The notes under the pieces were generated by a model. That model was not told the origin of the DNA and ran no database searches. It saw only the letters and a program-made list of their open reading frames with translations. Below are positions 50,866 through 60,900 of a stretch of 64,000 bases of DNA, one piece after another; positions within the stretch are counted from its first letter, which is position 1; each line of letters starts with the position of its first letter. The position numbers and the translations under genes were made by a program. Source of the DNA: Sapientia aquatica (lineage in GTDB: Bacteria; Pseudomonadota; Gammaproteobacteria; Burkholderiales; Burkholderiaceae_D); the NCBI RefSeq assembly GCF_004358105.1, contig NZ_SMYL01000003.1:253371-317370 (forward strand), given 5' to 3'.

Positions 50866-52322
50866 CAACCAAATCAAACGGTGCGAAGACTCTTTTTGGC
50901 CTGAGCATTGCGCTGCTGTTGGGTGGTTGCTCCTTAGCCCCTACCTATCATGCACCTGCAGTTGCACTCAAAGCCGATCAATGGCAGGACAGCCTTTGGA
51001 AACCCGCGCAAGCTGGAGATGCTCTTCCGCGCCAAGCATGGTGGCAGGTATATAACGATCCTGTTTTAGACGCATTGCAAGCAAAAATAGATCAGAGCAG
51101 TCCCACGCTAGCAATTGCATTGGCGCGCTTCGACCAAGCCAACGCGTTCGCTAACGGAGTGCAATCAGGGCTCTTTCCTAGCGTCGATGGCGGTGCGAAT
51201 GCCAGCAACAATCGCCAATCAGATAACCGTCCGCTGCGCGGCTCCAATCAACCGAATGTGTACAAAGCCAACACCATCGGACTGGGTGCGAGATATGAAT
51301 TGGATTTCTGGGGGCGCGTACGAAATTTAGTTCAAGCTGGTCAAGCCGAAGCACAAGCCAGTGCCGCGGACGTTGAAACTGTACGACTTAGTTTGCATGC
51401 TCAACTGGCCGATTACTACCTCAACTTGCGCGGCACAGATGCCAAAATCACGCTACTCAATACTACGATAGCGGCGTATCAACGCGCCTTAGAGTTAACC
51501 CAGCGACGCCATGCTGGCGGAGTCGCCTCAGGACTTGATGTGGCCCGAGCCCAGACGCAATTCAGTTCCGTCAAAGCACAGTTGGCCGATATCGCCTCAA
51601 AACGTGCTGTCCTAGAACACGCTATCGCCAGCTTGATCGGTGAACCCGCAATGCAGTTTCAATTAGCGGTGGCAAGCGAGCAGTTAAGTGTGCCAGAAAT
51701 ACCAACGGCCATTCCTTCAACGTTATTGCAGCGCCGACCCGATATCAGCGCAGCAGAGCGACGCACTGCGGCCGCCAACGCGACAATTGGCGTGGCGCGG
51801 GCCGCGTATTTTCCTGACTTTACCCTCGGTGCGGCGGTGGGTTACCAAAATACCGGCAAGGGTGAATTACTGTCATCACCAAATAGCTTTTGGTCGCTCG
51901 GTCCATCGGTAGTATTTAATCTATTTGACGCTGGCAAACGTGACGCCGATGTAGCACGCGCCAAAGCGGCTTTCGAGGCGAGCAGCGCGCAATACCGCGC
52001 TACCGTGCTTACGGCCTTCCAACAAGTTGACGACGCCTTATCGGAACTGCACTATGCGCAACGGGGTGAAATTGAGCAAGCCGCAGCGGTCAAGTCAGCA
52101 CAAACGACGTTAAATTTATCGCTCAACCGATATCGTGAGGGTGCGGTTAATTATTTAGACGTAGTGACTGCGCAAGCGGCGGCTTTATCGGCGCAAACCT
52201 ACGCACTGGATTTACACACACAACAATTGCGCTACAGTGTTGAATTAATTCGCGCCTTAGGTGGTGGCTGGCAAGCGGATCAAGCTCCCACTACACCCAA
52301 CTCGACATTCGCACAGAAATAA
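50862..52322 (+). CDS. Outer-membrane efflux lipoprotein, NodT family
   Basis: This is the outer-membrane channel of the pump. A lipobox LLGGC (Cys near 23) shows it is a lipoprotein, and the protein has two repeated TolC-like helical parts (GARYELDFWGRVRNLV and LLQRRPDISAAERRTAAAN). It is 486 residues. Its ATG overlaps the adaptor stop by four bases. Confidence 0.94.
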   Translation: MTTKSNGAKTLFGLSIALLLGGCSLAPTYHAPAVALKADQWQDSLWKPAQAGDALPRQAWWQVYNDPVLDALQAKIDQSSPTLAIALARFDQANAFANGVQSGLFPSVDGGANASNNRQSDNRPLRGSNQPNVYKANTIGLGARYELDFWGRVRNLVQAGQAEAQASAADVETVRLSLHAQLADYYLNLRGTDAKITLLNTTIAAYQRALELTQRRHAGGVASGLDVARAQTQFSSVKAQLADIASKRAVLEHAIASLIGEPAMQFQLAVASEQLSVPEIPTAIPSTLLQRRPDISAAERRTAAANATIGVARAAYFPDFTLGAAVGYQNTGKGELLSSPNSFWSLGPSVVFNLFDAGKRDADVARAKAAFEASSAQYRATVLTAFQQVDDALSELHYAQRGEIEQAAAVKSAQTTLNLSLNRYREGAVNYLDVVTAQAAALSAQTYALDLHTQQLRYSVELIRALGGGWQADQAPTTPNSTFAQK

Positions 52323-52368
52323 TTTAGCGTGTTCGATTACGCATGCAGTTAGCCAACCAGAACCGACT

Positions 52369-53046
52369 ATGCTTAAAATTTTAACCATCGAAGACGATCC
52401 AGTGACAGCCGAGGAAATTGCATCGGAACTGCAAGCGCATGGTTACGAGGTCGAGATTGAACACGATGGCCAGAGTGGCTTACTCAAAGCCAGCAGCGGC
52501 AAGTTTGACGCAATCACACTTGATCGAATGCTGCCCAATCTCGATGGATTAAGCATAGTGAGTCAACTACGCGCACAAGGCATCAACACACCGGTGCTGA
52601 TGATTAGCGCCTTAAGCGATGTCGATGAGCGCATCCGAGGCTTACGCGCGGGTGGAGATGATTATTTGACCAAACCTTTTGCAGTTGACGAAATGGCGGC
52701 GCGCCTAGAAGTTTTGCTGCGTCGGCGTCAGACGCCGCAATTAGTCATTACCTTACAAGTTGCCGATTTAACGATGAATTTGATGGAGCGCAGCGTTTTG
52801 CGTGGCACGGAATATATCGAATTGAAAACGACCGAATTTCGCCTATTAGAATATATGATGCGTAATTCGAATCAAGTACTCACCCGCTCGATGATTTTTG
52901 AAGCAGTCTGGAATTACCATTTCGATCCGTACACCAATTTAATCGAAGTCCATATGACCCGCTTGCGCAAGAAAATTAACCTACCCAATCTTCCCGCACT
53001 AATCCATACCGTGCGCGGCTCTGGCTATTTGCTTGGTCAACAATGA
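52369..53046 (+). CDS. OmpR/PhoB-type response regulator of the efflux operon
   Basis: The receiver has acidic residues EDD at 8-10, phospho-Asp in ITLDRMLPNLDG and Lys in LTKPFAV. A winged-helix C-terminal part follows (ELKTTEFRLLEYMMRNSNQVLTRSMI and VHMTRLRKKI). It is 225 residues from the ATG at 52369. It is likely to act on the inverted repeat at 46360-46381. Confidence 0.93.
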   Translation: MLKILTIEDDPVTAEEIASELQAHGYEVEIEHDGQSGLLKASSGKFDAITLDRMLPNLDGLSIVSQLRAQGINTPVLMISALSDVDERIRGLRAGGDDYLTKPFAVDEMAARLEVLLRRRQTPQLVITLQVADLTMNLMERSVLRGTEYIELKTTEFRLLEYMMRNSNQVLTRSMIFEAVWNYHFDPYTNLIEVHMTRLRKKINLPNLPALIHTVRGSGYLLGQQ

Positions 53047-54455
53047 AAGCCACGCTACTCGATCATTGGCGTATATCAATTTTCCGCCTGGCGATTTTGT
53101 ATGGCTTGGTTTTCACCATCGGCAATATCGCCTTGATGGGTTTAATTTATTGGCAGACATCGAGTTATTTAGTGCATCGCATTGACGACAGCATTATGAC
53201 GATGTCGGGCAACTTTACAAATCTCACACCCGAACAAGCCAAACAACAAGTGCACGAAGCTTTGCAATTCGATTTACGCAAATCGAATTTATATGCGCTC
53301 TTTAGTTCAGACGGCAGCGTCATCACCGGCAATATGCAAAGTTTGCCGGAACATGTTCCGATTGATGGAGCAATACACCAATTTCCGCATCTAGGCATTC
53401 CGCCGTACTTATCCAGTTCAAATCAATCACAACGCATCGATGGTTTAGCGCGCGCGAGATTTCAGCGATTATCGAACGGCAGCATTTTGGTTGTTGGACG
53501 CGATTTTACGCAACTAGCTGAAATTAAAGGCATTATTTTGCGGGCCTTAATCGGCAGCGGTTCAGCCATATTAATTATCGGACTGCTCAGTGGCTTTGCC
53601 TTTAGCATTCGACCTTTGCGTCGCATTAATGCCATCCGCGCGACCAGCACAAAGATAATGCAAGGTGAGTTAAGTTTACGCATGCCTGTCTCAAGCCGGC
53701 AAGATGAACTCGATATGTTGTCCGGCATTGTCAATCTAATGCTGGAAGAGATTGAACGCCTACTCAACGAAGTCAAAAGCGTCACTGACACAGTAGCTCA
53801 CGATTTGCGCACACCGCTGACCCGCCTGCGCTTAACGCTTTATCGCGCACAACAACTACCCAGCAACGACGCTCAGCATCAATTATTAGATAGTGCGCTC
53901 ACCGAAACAGATAGTTTGTTGCGCCGGTTTAGGGCCTTATTACGCATCTCCGAAATCGAAAATCGCCAACGCAAATCGGGATTCAAGCAAATTAACTTGC
54001 CCGAAATCCTCACTCAGATCCTTGAGCTGTTTGAGCCATTAGCAGAGGAAGCACAAGTCGCATTGACGTTCGAGGGAAATTGCAGCCGCACCATCTATGC
54101 TGACCCAGATTTATTGTTGGAGGCGCTGAGTAACCTGATCGATAACGCAATCAAATTTACCGATATTGGCGGATCAGTCCACATTCTTATTTCAGAACCC
54201 AACGGGGTCGTGCAGATCGATATTACCGATACCGGCTGCGGCATTCCCCCGGCGGAGCGCGCAACAGTCCTGCTGCGGTTTCACCGCAGTATGTCCAGCC
54301 AAAACCATCAACAAAAGGAAGGCTTTGGATTGGGTTTAAGTATCGTCGCGGCGATTCTGCGACTGCATAACTTTGGCCTAGAATTTAAAGATAACGCAGT
54401 AGGAACTCATGTCAGAATTACTTGCGCCAACGACTCAGTCCAAAATAACGGATGA
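53043..54455 (+). CDS. Membrane histidine kinase of the efflux operon
   Basis: Two membrane helices (about 13-36 and 158-182) flank a periplasmic sensing region of about 120 residues. A HAMP linker follows, then an H-box VAHDLRTPLTRLRL, N-box LSNLIDNAIKFT and G-boxes DTGCGIPPAE and GFGLGLSIVAAIL. It is 470 residues. It overlaps the response regulator by four bases and ends the operon. Confidence 0.93.
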   Translation: MKATLLDHWRISIFRLAILYGLVFTIGNIALMGLIYWQTSSYLVHRIDDSIMTMSGNFTNLTPEQAKQQVHEALQFDLRKSNLYALFSSDGSVITGNMQSLPEHVPIDGAIHQFPHLGIPPYLSSSNQSQRIDGLARARFQRLSNGSILVVGRDFTQLAEIKGIILRALIGSGSAILIIGLLSGFAFSIRPLRRINAIRATSTKIMQGELSLRMPVSSRQDELDMLSGIVNLMLEEIERLLNEVKSVTDTVAHDLRTPLTRLRLTLYRAQQLPSNDAQHQLLDSALTETDSLLRRFRALLRISEIENRQRKSGFKQINLPEILTQILELFEPLAEEAQVALTFEGNCSRTIYADPDLLLEALSNLIDNAIKFTDIGGSVHILISEPNGVVQIDITDTGCGIPPAERATVLLRFHRSMSSQNHQQKEGFGLGLSIVAAILRLHNFGLEFKDNAVGTHVRITCANDSVQNNG

Positions 54456-54472
54456 AAAATGAGCCTAATCAA

Positions 54473-54508
54473 CATCCCAGATCGAGGCTTAAAAGCTGCT
54501 CTGGGATG
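54473..54508. terminator. Stem-loop between the kinase and porin genes
   Basis: CATCCCAG and CTGGGATG pair around a loop with further pairing, in the convergent gap. T-runs are weak on both sides. Confidence 0.5.
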
Positions 54509-54523
54509 CATAAAGAGCAGAAA

Positions 54524-55723
54524 TTAAATCTTGTAATCAATCCCCAAAGTTAGACCTGTGGTGCTAGCCTTATTAGTTGCTGCGCCTTGGAACTGAGTTG
54601 GATCGCCGCCCCATTTATTGTGGTCGACTTCCAAAAACACTAAGGTCTTTTTAGAGAATTTATATTCCGCAAAACCAATCACTCGCTTGATGTTGGCTTC
54701 GGGTTTTGCATTCGCGCTCCAACTACGATCGACATTGTAATAACCCAATGTTAAATCAATGGCAGAGGTGGCTGCGTAGGTGGTACCGATCGACGCCACA
54801 TTAGTTTTGATCTGTGTTGACGTCGTGCGATCGGCAGTGCTGCTGCTATAGTTTCCAGCGATTTGCCAATCACCCAACGTATAACGACCACCGACTGTGT
54901 AATCGGTTAATTTCAACGTGTCATTAATGTTGTTGAGATCGAGATAAGCCGCCGACAAAACCAAACCATTATCGTGGTAAGTCAATGCGCCCTGCTCGCT
55001 TGAACCTGCTGCGCTTGAGCCGCTCACGCCACCAAACGAATAAACCAGCGTTGCAGTGACTGGGCCTATATCTTTAATGTATTTGATCGCGTTATCTTGG
55101 CGCTGCATCGAATCATTTCCGGCATTGCCAACACCGTAATACGTCGCAGCCGAACTCACTAACGACGCAGAGTTGAGTGACGTAAATTGCAAATTTGGAT
55201 TGAACGCAGTAAAACGACCGCCAATGGCATCAATGTCATCGATTACATCGCGCGCCGCATTTTGTTGGCGTCCCAATACAACACGACCAAACGGAGTTAC
55301 CAATCCAATAGTGGCCTGGCGCTCAAACAACTTATTGGCAGTGGTCGCTGAAGCATCTTTGCCCGCACCAAGATTGGGATTTACGCTACCAGTATTGGCG
55401 TATAAATCGCCTTCCAAGGTAAATAAGGCTTGATATCCGCCGCCTAAATCTTCGCCGCCTGTAATACCAAATCGACCGGAGCGGTCCACCCCATTGGCCA
55501 AACCCGAGGTACTGCCATTAGTAGCCGACGGTGACGATGTCGCCGATATTCCCAAACCTTCGGAATAGCGAGTACCCAGATCGACAACGCCGTAAATTGT
55601 GACCGCATTTGTTACCACTGGCGGCGCGTTGTTCTGAGAAATTTCTTGTGCGAAAACGAGGTGTGAAACCGCTGTACTAAGCGAGATTATTGCGAGTGCA
55701 AAAGTGCTTTTTTTAAAATTCAT
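54524..55723 (-). CDS. Gram-negative porin (Neisseria-type), first copy
   Basis: A trimeric outer-membrane diffusion channel, probably a 16-strand barrel. The N-terminal signal ends HLVFAQEI. The start VTIYGVVDLGTRYSEG, GRFGITGGEDLGGGYQALFTLEGD, ATIGLVTPFGRVVLGRQQN and the terminal Ile-Lys are typical of Burkholderiales porins. The ATG at 55723 has GGGAAG upstream. It is 399 residues. It lies next to a second porin on the same strand. Confidence 0.92.
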   Translation of the reverse strand: MNFKKSTFALAIISLSTAVSHLVFAQEISQNNAPPVVTNAVTIYGVVDLGTRYSEGLGISATSSPSATNGSTSGLANGVDRSGRFGITGGEDLGGGYQALFTLEGDLYANTGSVNPNLGAGKDASATTANKLFERQATIGLVTPFGRVVLGRQQNAARDVIDDIDAIGGRFTAFNPNLQFTSLNSASLVSSAATYYGVGNAGNDSMQRQDNAIKYIKDIGPVTATLVYSFGGVSGSSAAGSSEQGALTYHDNGLVLSAAYLDLNNINDTLKLTDYTVGGRYTLGDWQIAGNYSSSTADRTTSTQIKTNVASIGTTYAATSAIDLTLGYYNVDRSWSANAKPEANIKRVIGFAEYKFSKKTLVFLEVDHNKWGGDPTQFQGAATNKASTTGLTLGIDYKI

Positions 55724-55871
55724 TATTCTTCCCATTAGATTTGGCCGAGTCGTTAAATGGTTGACTAGGCGACAGATTTAATAGGTTAACAGTCCGCGTT
55801 TTTTTACAAAACGAATTGTTTCACGCTTCGATATGTGAAAAATGAATTTAGGAAATCCGATGACTCGCAAT

Positions 55872-55907
55872 AAAAAAGCCGCTCAATGTTTCCATTGAGC
55901 GACTTTT
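55872..55907 (-). terminator. Intrinsic terminator of the second porin
   Basis: AAAGCCGCTCAATG and CATTGAGCGACTTT form a long stem with one mismatch. On the minus strand the tail is TTTTTTA. It lies 57 bases after the porin stop. Confidence 0.88.
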
Positions 55908-55963
55908 AAATTTCAACCGCAGCAGCGAGTGCTACGGCATCGCACTACATCATTCTAATTAAA

Positions 55964-57361
55964 TTAGAACTTTGTACGCATACCAACAGCGTAGATGTAG
56001 TTGTTTGCGTTGTACACCAATGACGAGTAGTTATCGCCTTTGAGTTGTGTGTACATCAAACCAGCATATACGTCTGTACGCTTAGTGAAGTGGTAGTCAG
56101 CTAACAATGAATATGCATAGATATTGCCATCAGCTTGAGTCGAGTAAGCAACGCCAGTTGTAGCGTTAGTTACTTTGTTTGGTGCGCCAGCTGTCAAACC
56201 AGTGTAATCAGCAGATGCTTTTGGGTTGATGTCGTAGAAACCAACAGCCAAGTTAAATGCTGGAGTGAAGTTGTAATCACCACCGACCCAGATGATGTTT
56301 GTTTTCTGATCAGCAGCACCGAAGTCTGGTGAAGTTGCAGCAACAGCTTTGGTAGTCAAAGTTGCAGCGATCGCAGCAGTTGCTGGGTTACCGATTGGGA
56401 AACCGTAGTAGCTTGTTACGCCCAAAGATGCTAATGAGTTCGATGGTGCTTTTAATGTGTAGCTTTCGTAGCCAGCTTTAACTGTTGCATCGCCGAATGC
56501 GTACTTAGCAGCAACCATGTAACCTGTAGTGTTGTAGTTAGTTACGTTTACATCACCTTGGATTGCACTGTTAGCGCCTTTTAATGTATCTGTAGCCGCT
56601 TGATAAGCTGCTTGGATACCAAAGCCGTTAGCATTGTAGCCGCCTGTGAATGAGTAGCCTGAACCCGCAGTTTGGTTAGCAGACAAGCCGCCAAATTTGT
56701 ACATTGCACCTAAGTTGAAATCGCCAAAAGTGTTGCTGTACTTGATGCTGTTATCTTGACGTGTGTTTTCGGAGATACCAGAACCACCACCGTATGTACC
56801 AGAGAAGCCCAATGGTGAGAACAACTGAGCCAATTGAACTGGATCGTAAGTAACAACGAGGTCATAGAAGGCTGAATTGTTGCGACCAACAGTGATCTTA
56901 CCTAATGAGCTGTCTTGCAAACCAACAAAGGCTTGACGGTTGAATAATTGACCGTTCAATGAGGAGTTAGCAGATACTGTGCCGGAAGTTGAGTTGCGGT
57001 TGTTTGCCAATGATGCAGCAGCATTGTTCAAACCACCTGTTGGGAGGTTGATACCGGATTCCAATGTGAAGATAGCTTTCAAACCACCGCCTAAATCTTC
57101 AGTACCGCGAATACCAAAACGTGAATCTTGGATACCGCCGTTGAACAAGCCACTTACTGAATTGTTCACTGCTAATTTAGTAGCGCTAACTGGGTTAACA
57201 GTTGCTGGGAAGTTTGAATCAGCGCTCAATGAGTGATTCACAGTTCCCATTGCAACGTCTAATACGCCATACAATTCTACTGATGAACCATTGGTAGATT
57301 GTGCAAATGCGTTTGCAGCAAATAACATTGCGATACTAACGCCGATGATTTTCTTGTTCAT
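55964..57361 (-). CDS. Gram-negative porin (Neisseria-type), second copy
   Basis: A porin of 465 residues with signal AMLFAANAFAQS, VELYGVLDVAMG and SRFGIRGTEDLGGGLKAIFTLESG, and a terminal Phe that suits outer-membrane assembly. Its codon use looks different from the neighbours: many GCT, GTT and GGT, as in highly expressed genes. It has AAAAGGA ahead of the ATG. The first copy diverges from it strongly in sequence, so this is not a recent duplication. Confidence 0.93.
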   Translation of the reverse strand: MNKKIIGVSIAMLFAANAFAQSTNGSSVELYGVLDVAMGTVNHSLSADSNFPATVNPVSATKLAVNNSVSGLFNGGIQDSRFGIRGTEDLGGGLKAIFTLESGINLPTGGLNNAAASLANNRNSTSGTVSANSSLNGQLFNRQAFVGLQDSSLGKITVGRNNSAFYDLVVTYDPVQLAQLFSPLGFSGTYGGGSGISENTRQDNSIKYSNTFGDFNLGAMYKFGGLSANQTAGSGYSFTGGYNANGFGIQAAYQAATDTLKGANSAIQGDVNVTNYNTTGYMVAAKYAFGDATVKAGYESYTLKAPSNSLASLGVTSYYGFPIGNPATAAIAATLTTKAVAATSPDFGAADQKTNIIWVGGDYNFTPAFNLAVGFYDINPKASADYTGLTAGAPNKVTNATTGVAYSTQADGNIYAYSLLADYHFTKRTDVYAGLMYTQLKGDNYSSLVYNANNYIYAVGMRTKF

Positions 57362-58123
57362 TGTTCGTCCTTTTGGGTTTGATGAGTGGGTAATCCGAAA
57401 ACTAATGTTACAAATGCGTAACCAACTTGTATCGATTACGATTTGCTTATTGTTGTAAATAACTGAGCAAACTACAACCGATGATTAACGTGGAAAACTG
57501 ACTAAATTAAAACTTCACTGTCCGTTTTCGCCCTTTGTGACAGGGTCAATCCGGCCTTTGCTTTAACAAGGTTGCACTATAATAACGAATAATTACAGCT
57601 CTATGACATGTGCGTTGCAACAAAACAACAATTACTTTTCAGAAAAACAATACTCACCAAACGCATAAAACTAATTACAAAACGATAATAACCAAGCTCG
57701 CACACGCAATAATTAAAGGAGTGAATTGTGTCAGATTGGTGACAAAGATATTGCCGCATGGAAATTTCAGCTAGAGAATCAACAATCTACTAACTTGCGG
57801 CGTCGCAGCATTTAGTCACGCGGCTTCTTTGTCATAATTAATAAATCGCCGCCTTTTCACTTCAATTCGCTTAGGTAATTTTTAACAAAAGTTAACGTTT
57901 TCTGTTACATCTGAAACATTAAAGGTGTTGTTTTTTCGTAGAAATTAAAAAAAATAAATTCAGCAAACTTGATGAATATTTCATCGGACATGAAATATTT
58001 GGGTGCTTTGCCCAACAAAAAGAGTCAGCGGCAACGATAAATGGGCAGCGCGAGCAAATGGCGACGCATATTGCTGCCAAAAATACCGGTTCATTTTTCG
58101 CCTATTTGCTATTTATTTGCCAA
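57362..58123. other. 762-base AT-rich gap between the porin and polA genes
   Basis: No gene is supported. It holds the second porin's upstream region on the minus strand, a TATAAT on the plus strand (57578-57583) without a clear -35, and two adjacent hairpins near 57975-58015. No function is evident for most of it. Confidence 0.4.
57975..58015. repeat. Two adjacent hairpins downstream of polA
   Basis: AATATTTCAT and ATGAAATATT are perfect 10-bp arms (57975-57999). Immediately beside them TTGGG and CCCAA pair (57999-58015). On the minus strand a T-rich stretch follows some 20 bases later. They could end the polA transcript, about 110 bases after its stop. Confidence 0.45.
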
Positions 58124-60877
58124 TTAGTGGGCTTTGTCCCAATTTAATCCAACTCCCACCTCGGCCAACAGCGGCACTTGCAGACTGGCGACTTGCGCCA
58201 TTAATTCGGGCAGTTTTTGTTTTACTAACGCCAATTCATCTTCTGGCACCTCTAATACCAATTCATCGTGCACCTGCATAATCATTTTTGATTTCAGTGT
58301 GCTCGCCTCTAGCCAATTTTCCACCGCAATCATGGCGAGCTTGATTAAGTCCGCGGCTGTGCCCTGCATCGGCGCATTAATCGCTGCCCGCTCAGCGCCT
58401 TGGCGACGCATGCCATTGGGCGAATTAATTTCTGGCAGCCACAAGCGACGACCAAACACCGTTTCAACATAACCTTGCGCCTTGGCGGCAATTTTGGTTT
58501 CCGCCATGTATTGCGCCACGCCCGGATAACGACTGAAGTATTTATCGATGTAACTTTGCGCGGCAGCTCTCTCGATGCCGAGATTGCCAGCCAAACCAAA
58601 CGCGCTCATTCCATAGATCAAACCAAAGTTAATCACTTTGGCGTACCGACGCTGCTCGCTGCTAACTTCGGCGCTGGCAATACCGAAAATTTCGGCTGCG
58701 GTGGCGCGATGGACATCTTCACCTTCGGCAAACGCACGCAATAAACTGGCATCGCCCGAAATATGCGCCATGATGCGTAGTTCGATTTGAGAATAATCGG
58801 CCGAGACGATTACGCTGCCCGGCGGGGCAATAAACGCTTCACGAATACGTCTACCTTCGGCGCTGCGGATTGGAATGTTTTGCAAATTCGGATCGTTGGA
58901 AGCCAATCGCCCGGTTACCGCCACCGCTTGGGCGTAGTTAGTATGAACCCGGCCAGTGCTGGGGTTGACCATTTTTGGCAACTTATCGGTGTAGGTGGAC
59001 TTGAGCTTAGCTAGGCCGCGGTATTCCAACAGCACTTTGGGCAAAGGGTAATTTTCTGCTAATTTTTGCAGCACTTCTTCGTCGGTAGAAGGCGCGCCGG
59101 ACGGGGTTTTCTTCACGACCGGTAATTGCAGCTTGGTGAAAAATATCTCGCCCAATTGTTTCGGAGAATTCAAATTGAACGGCTGCCCTGCTAATTCATA
59201 GGCTTGGTTTTCAAGTTCTAATAGCCGTGTTCCGATTTCATTGGATTGAGTGGCTAACAAACTGGTATCAATTAATACGCCATTGCGCTCGATGGTTTGC
59301 AGCACCTGCGCGGTGGGTAGTTCAATTGCACTATATATATAGCGCAGCTTTTCATCGTGTTCGATATTGGTCGGATACATCGCTTGGTGCAACTGCAGTG
59401 TGATATCGGCATCTTCGGCGGCGTAATTGGTCGCGGCCACCAAATCAACTTGGTCAAAGCACAGTTGGTTGACGCCTTTGCCGCACACATCTTCAAAGCT
59501 GATCGTTTTGCGCTCCAAATGGCGCATCGCCAAACTATCCATATCATGCGATTTGTGCGATTCAAAAACGTAGGATTCTAATAAAGTGTCGTGCAATACG
59601 CCGCGCAAGGTTACGCCATGGTTGGCGAAAACATGACTATCGTATTTCAAATTTTGGCCAACTTTATGGCGATTAGCGTCTTCCAGCCAAGGCTTTAGCT
59701 CACTTAGCACATAGTCACGCGACAACTGGGTCGGCGCATCTGGATAACGATGGGCCACCGGAATGTAGGCCGCATGCCCCACTTCGCCGCAAAGACTAAT
59801 GCCAACTAACTGTGCGGTCATCGGTTCCAAGGAAGTGGTTTCGGTATCGACGGAGGTGAGCGGCGCCTGTTGGATTTTGTCCAGCCAACGCGCCAAGTCT
59901 GCTTCGGTTAGCACAGTTTCATAATTAGTCGCCACCGGTGCTTTGGCGGGTGCTGCTTTATGCGGGGCAGCTTGGTCAAACAAATCGGCGTTAGTAGGCG
60001 TCTCTTGCACACCAATTGCCGCTTGAGCTTCGCGCAACCAGCTCTTAAATCCGTAACGTGTATAAAAATCGATCATGCCTAAGGCATCTTCTGGCCGTGC
60101 GGTAAGCGACTCGGCAATGCCTTGACTGTGTTGCGTCAGATCGCAGTCGGTTTTAACAGTGACTAACACCCGCGCTTGCGGCAGCCAATCTAGGGCTTGT
60201 CGTAAATTCTCACCCACCACACCGCCAATATCCTTGGCATTTTGCATTACGCCGTCGAGCGAGTCGTATTGCGTTAGCCATTTGACCGCGGTTTTCGGTC
60301 CGACTTTAGCAACACCGGGTACGTTGTCCACTGTGTCGCCAATCAAACTTAAATAGTCCACGATGCGATTAGGCGGAACACCAAATTTGGCGATCACACC
60401 GGCAACATCGAGCTTTTCATTGGTCATCGTATTAATTAGCGTCACGTCTTCATTGACCAATTGTGCTAAGTCCTTATCGCCCGTGGACACAATGCACTTG
60501 AAGCCTTGCCGCACCGATTCCACCGCCAACGTACCGATCACGTCATCGGCTTCCACACCCTCGACCATCAAAATCGGCCAACCTAAATGTCGTACCACCT
60601 CATGAATCGGCGTGATTTGCGCGGCTAAATCTTCTGGCATGGATGGACGCTGAGCTTTGTATTCCGAATACAAATCATCCCGAAATGTTTTTCCTTTTGC
60701 ATCGAATACACAGGCCATGTATGCTGCCGGATAGTCAGCGCGCAGGCGGCGCAGCATGTTGATCATGCCGTAAATGGCGCCAGTTGGTTGTCCTGCAGCG
60801 TTGCGCAGATCGGGCATGGCATGAAAAGCGCGGTATAAATAGCTGGAGCCATCAACAAGCAGTAGAGTTTTTTGCAT
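58124..60877 (-). CDS. polA: DNA polymerase I
   Basis: PolA fills gaps and removes RNA primers. The N-terminal 5'-nuclease domain (TLLLVDGSSYLYRAFHAM; EGVEADDVIG) is followed by the 3'-exonuclease domain (SVDTETTSLEP, with the D-x-E metal motif) and the polymerase domain (VSADYSQIELRIMAHIS and QVHDELVLEV). The ATG at 60877 gives 917 residues; a TTG five codons upstream is less likely. It is divergent from a LOG gene with only 23 bases between starts. Confidence 0.97.
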   Translation of the reverse strand: MQKTLLLVDGSSYLYRAFHAMPDLRNAAGQPTGAIYGMINMLRRLRADYPAAYMACVFDAKGKTFRDDLYSEYKAQRPSMPEDLAAQITPIHEVVRHLGWPILMVEGVEADDVIGTLAVESVRQGFKCIVSTGDKDLAQLVNEDVTLINTMTNEKLDVAGVIAKFGVPPNRIVDYLSLIGDTVDNVPGVAKVGPKTAVKWLTQYDSLDGVMQNAKDIGGVVGENLRQALDWLPQARVLVTVKTDCDLTQHSQGIAESLTARPEDALGMIDFYTRYGFKSWLREAQAAIGVQETPTNADLFDQAAPHKAAPAKAPVATNYETVLTEADLARWLDKIQQAPLTSVDTETTSLEPMTAQLVGISLCGEVGHAAYIPVAHRYPDAPTQLSRDYVLSELKPWLEDANRHKVGQNLKYDSHVFANHGVTLRGVLHDTLLESYVFESHKSHDMDSLAMRHLERKTISFEDVCGKGVNQLCFDQVDLVAATNYAAEDADITLQLHQAMYPTNIEHDEKLRYIYSAIELPTAQVLQTIERNGVLIDTSLLATQSNEIGTRLLELENQAYELAGQPFNLNSPKQLGEIFFTKLQLPVVKKTPSGAPSTDEEVLQKLAENYPLPKVLLEYRGLAKLKSTYTDKLPKMVNPSTGRVHTNYAQAVAVTGRLASNDPNLQNIPIRSAEGRRIREAFIAPPGSVIVSADYSQIELRIMAHISGDASLLRAFAEGEDVHRATAAEIFGIASAEVSSEQRRYAKVINFGLIYGMSAFGLAGNLGIERAAAQSYIDKYFSRYPGVAQYMAETKIAAKAQGYVETVFGRRLWLPEINSPNGMRRQGAERAAINAPMQGTAADLIKLAMIAVENWLEASTLKSKMIMQVHDELVLEVPEDELALVKQKLPELMAQVASLQVPLLAEVGVGLNWDKAH

Positions 60878-60900
60878 AAGATTTTTGAACAAGGTAACGG

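Noticed and set aside
54524-57361. Two adjacent porin genes as a recent tandem duplication.
   Set aside because: The proteins differ strongly in length and sequence apart from family motifs, and codon use also differs.
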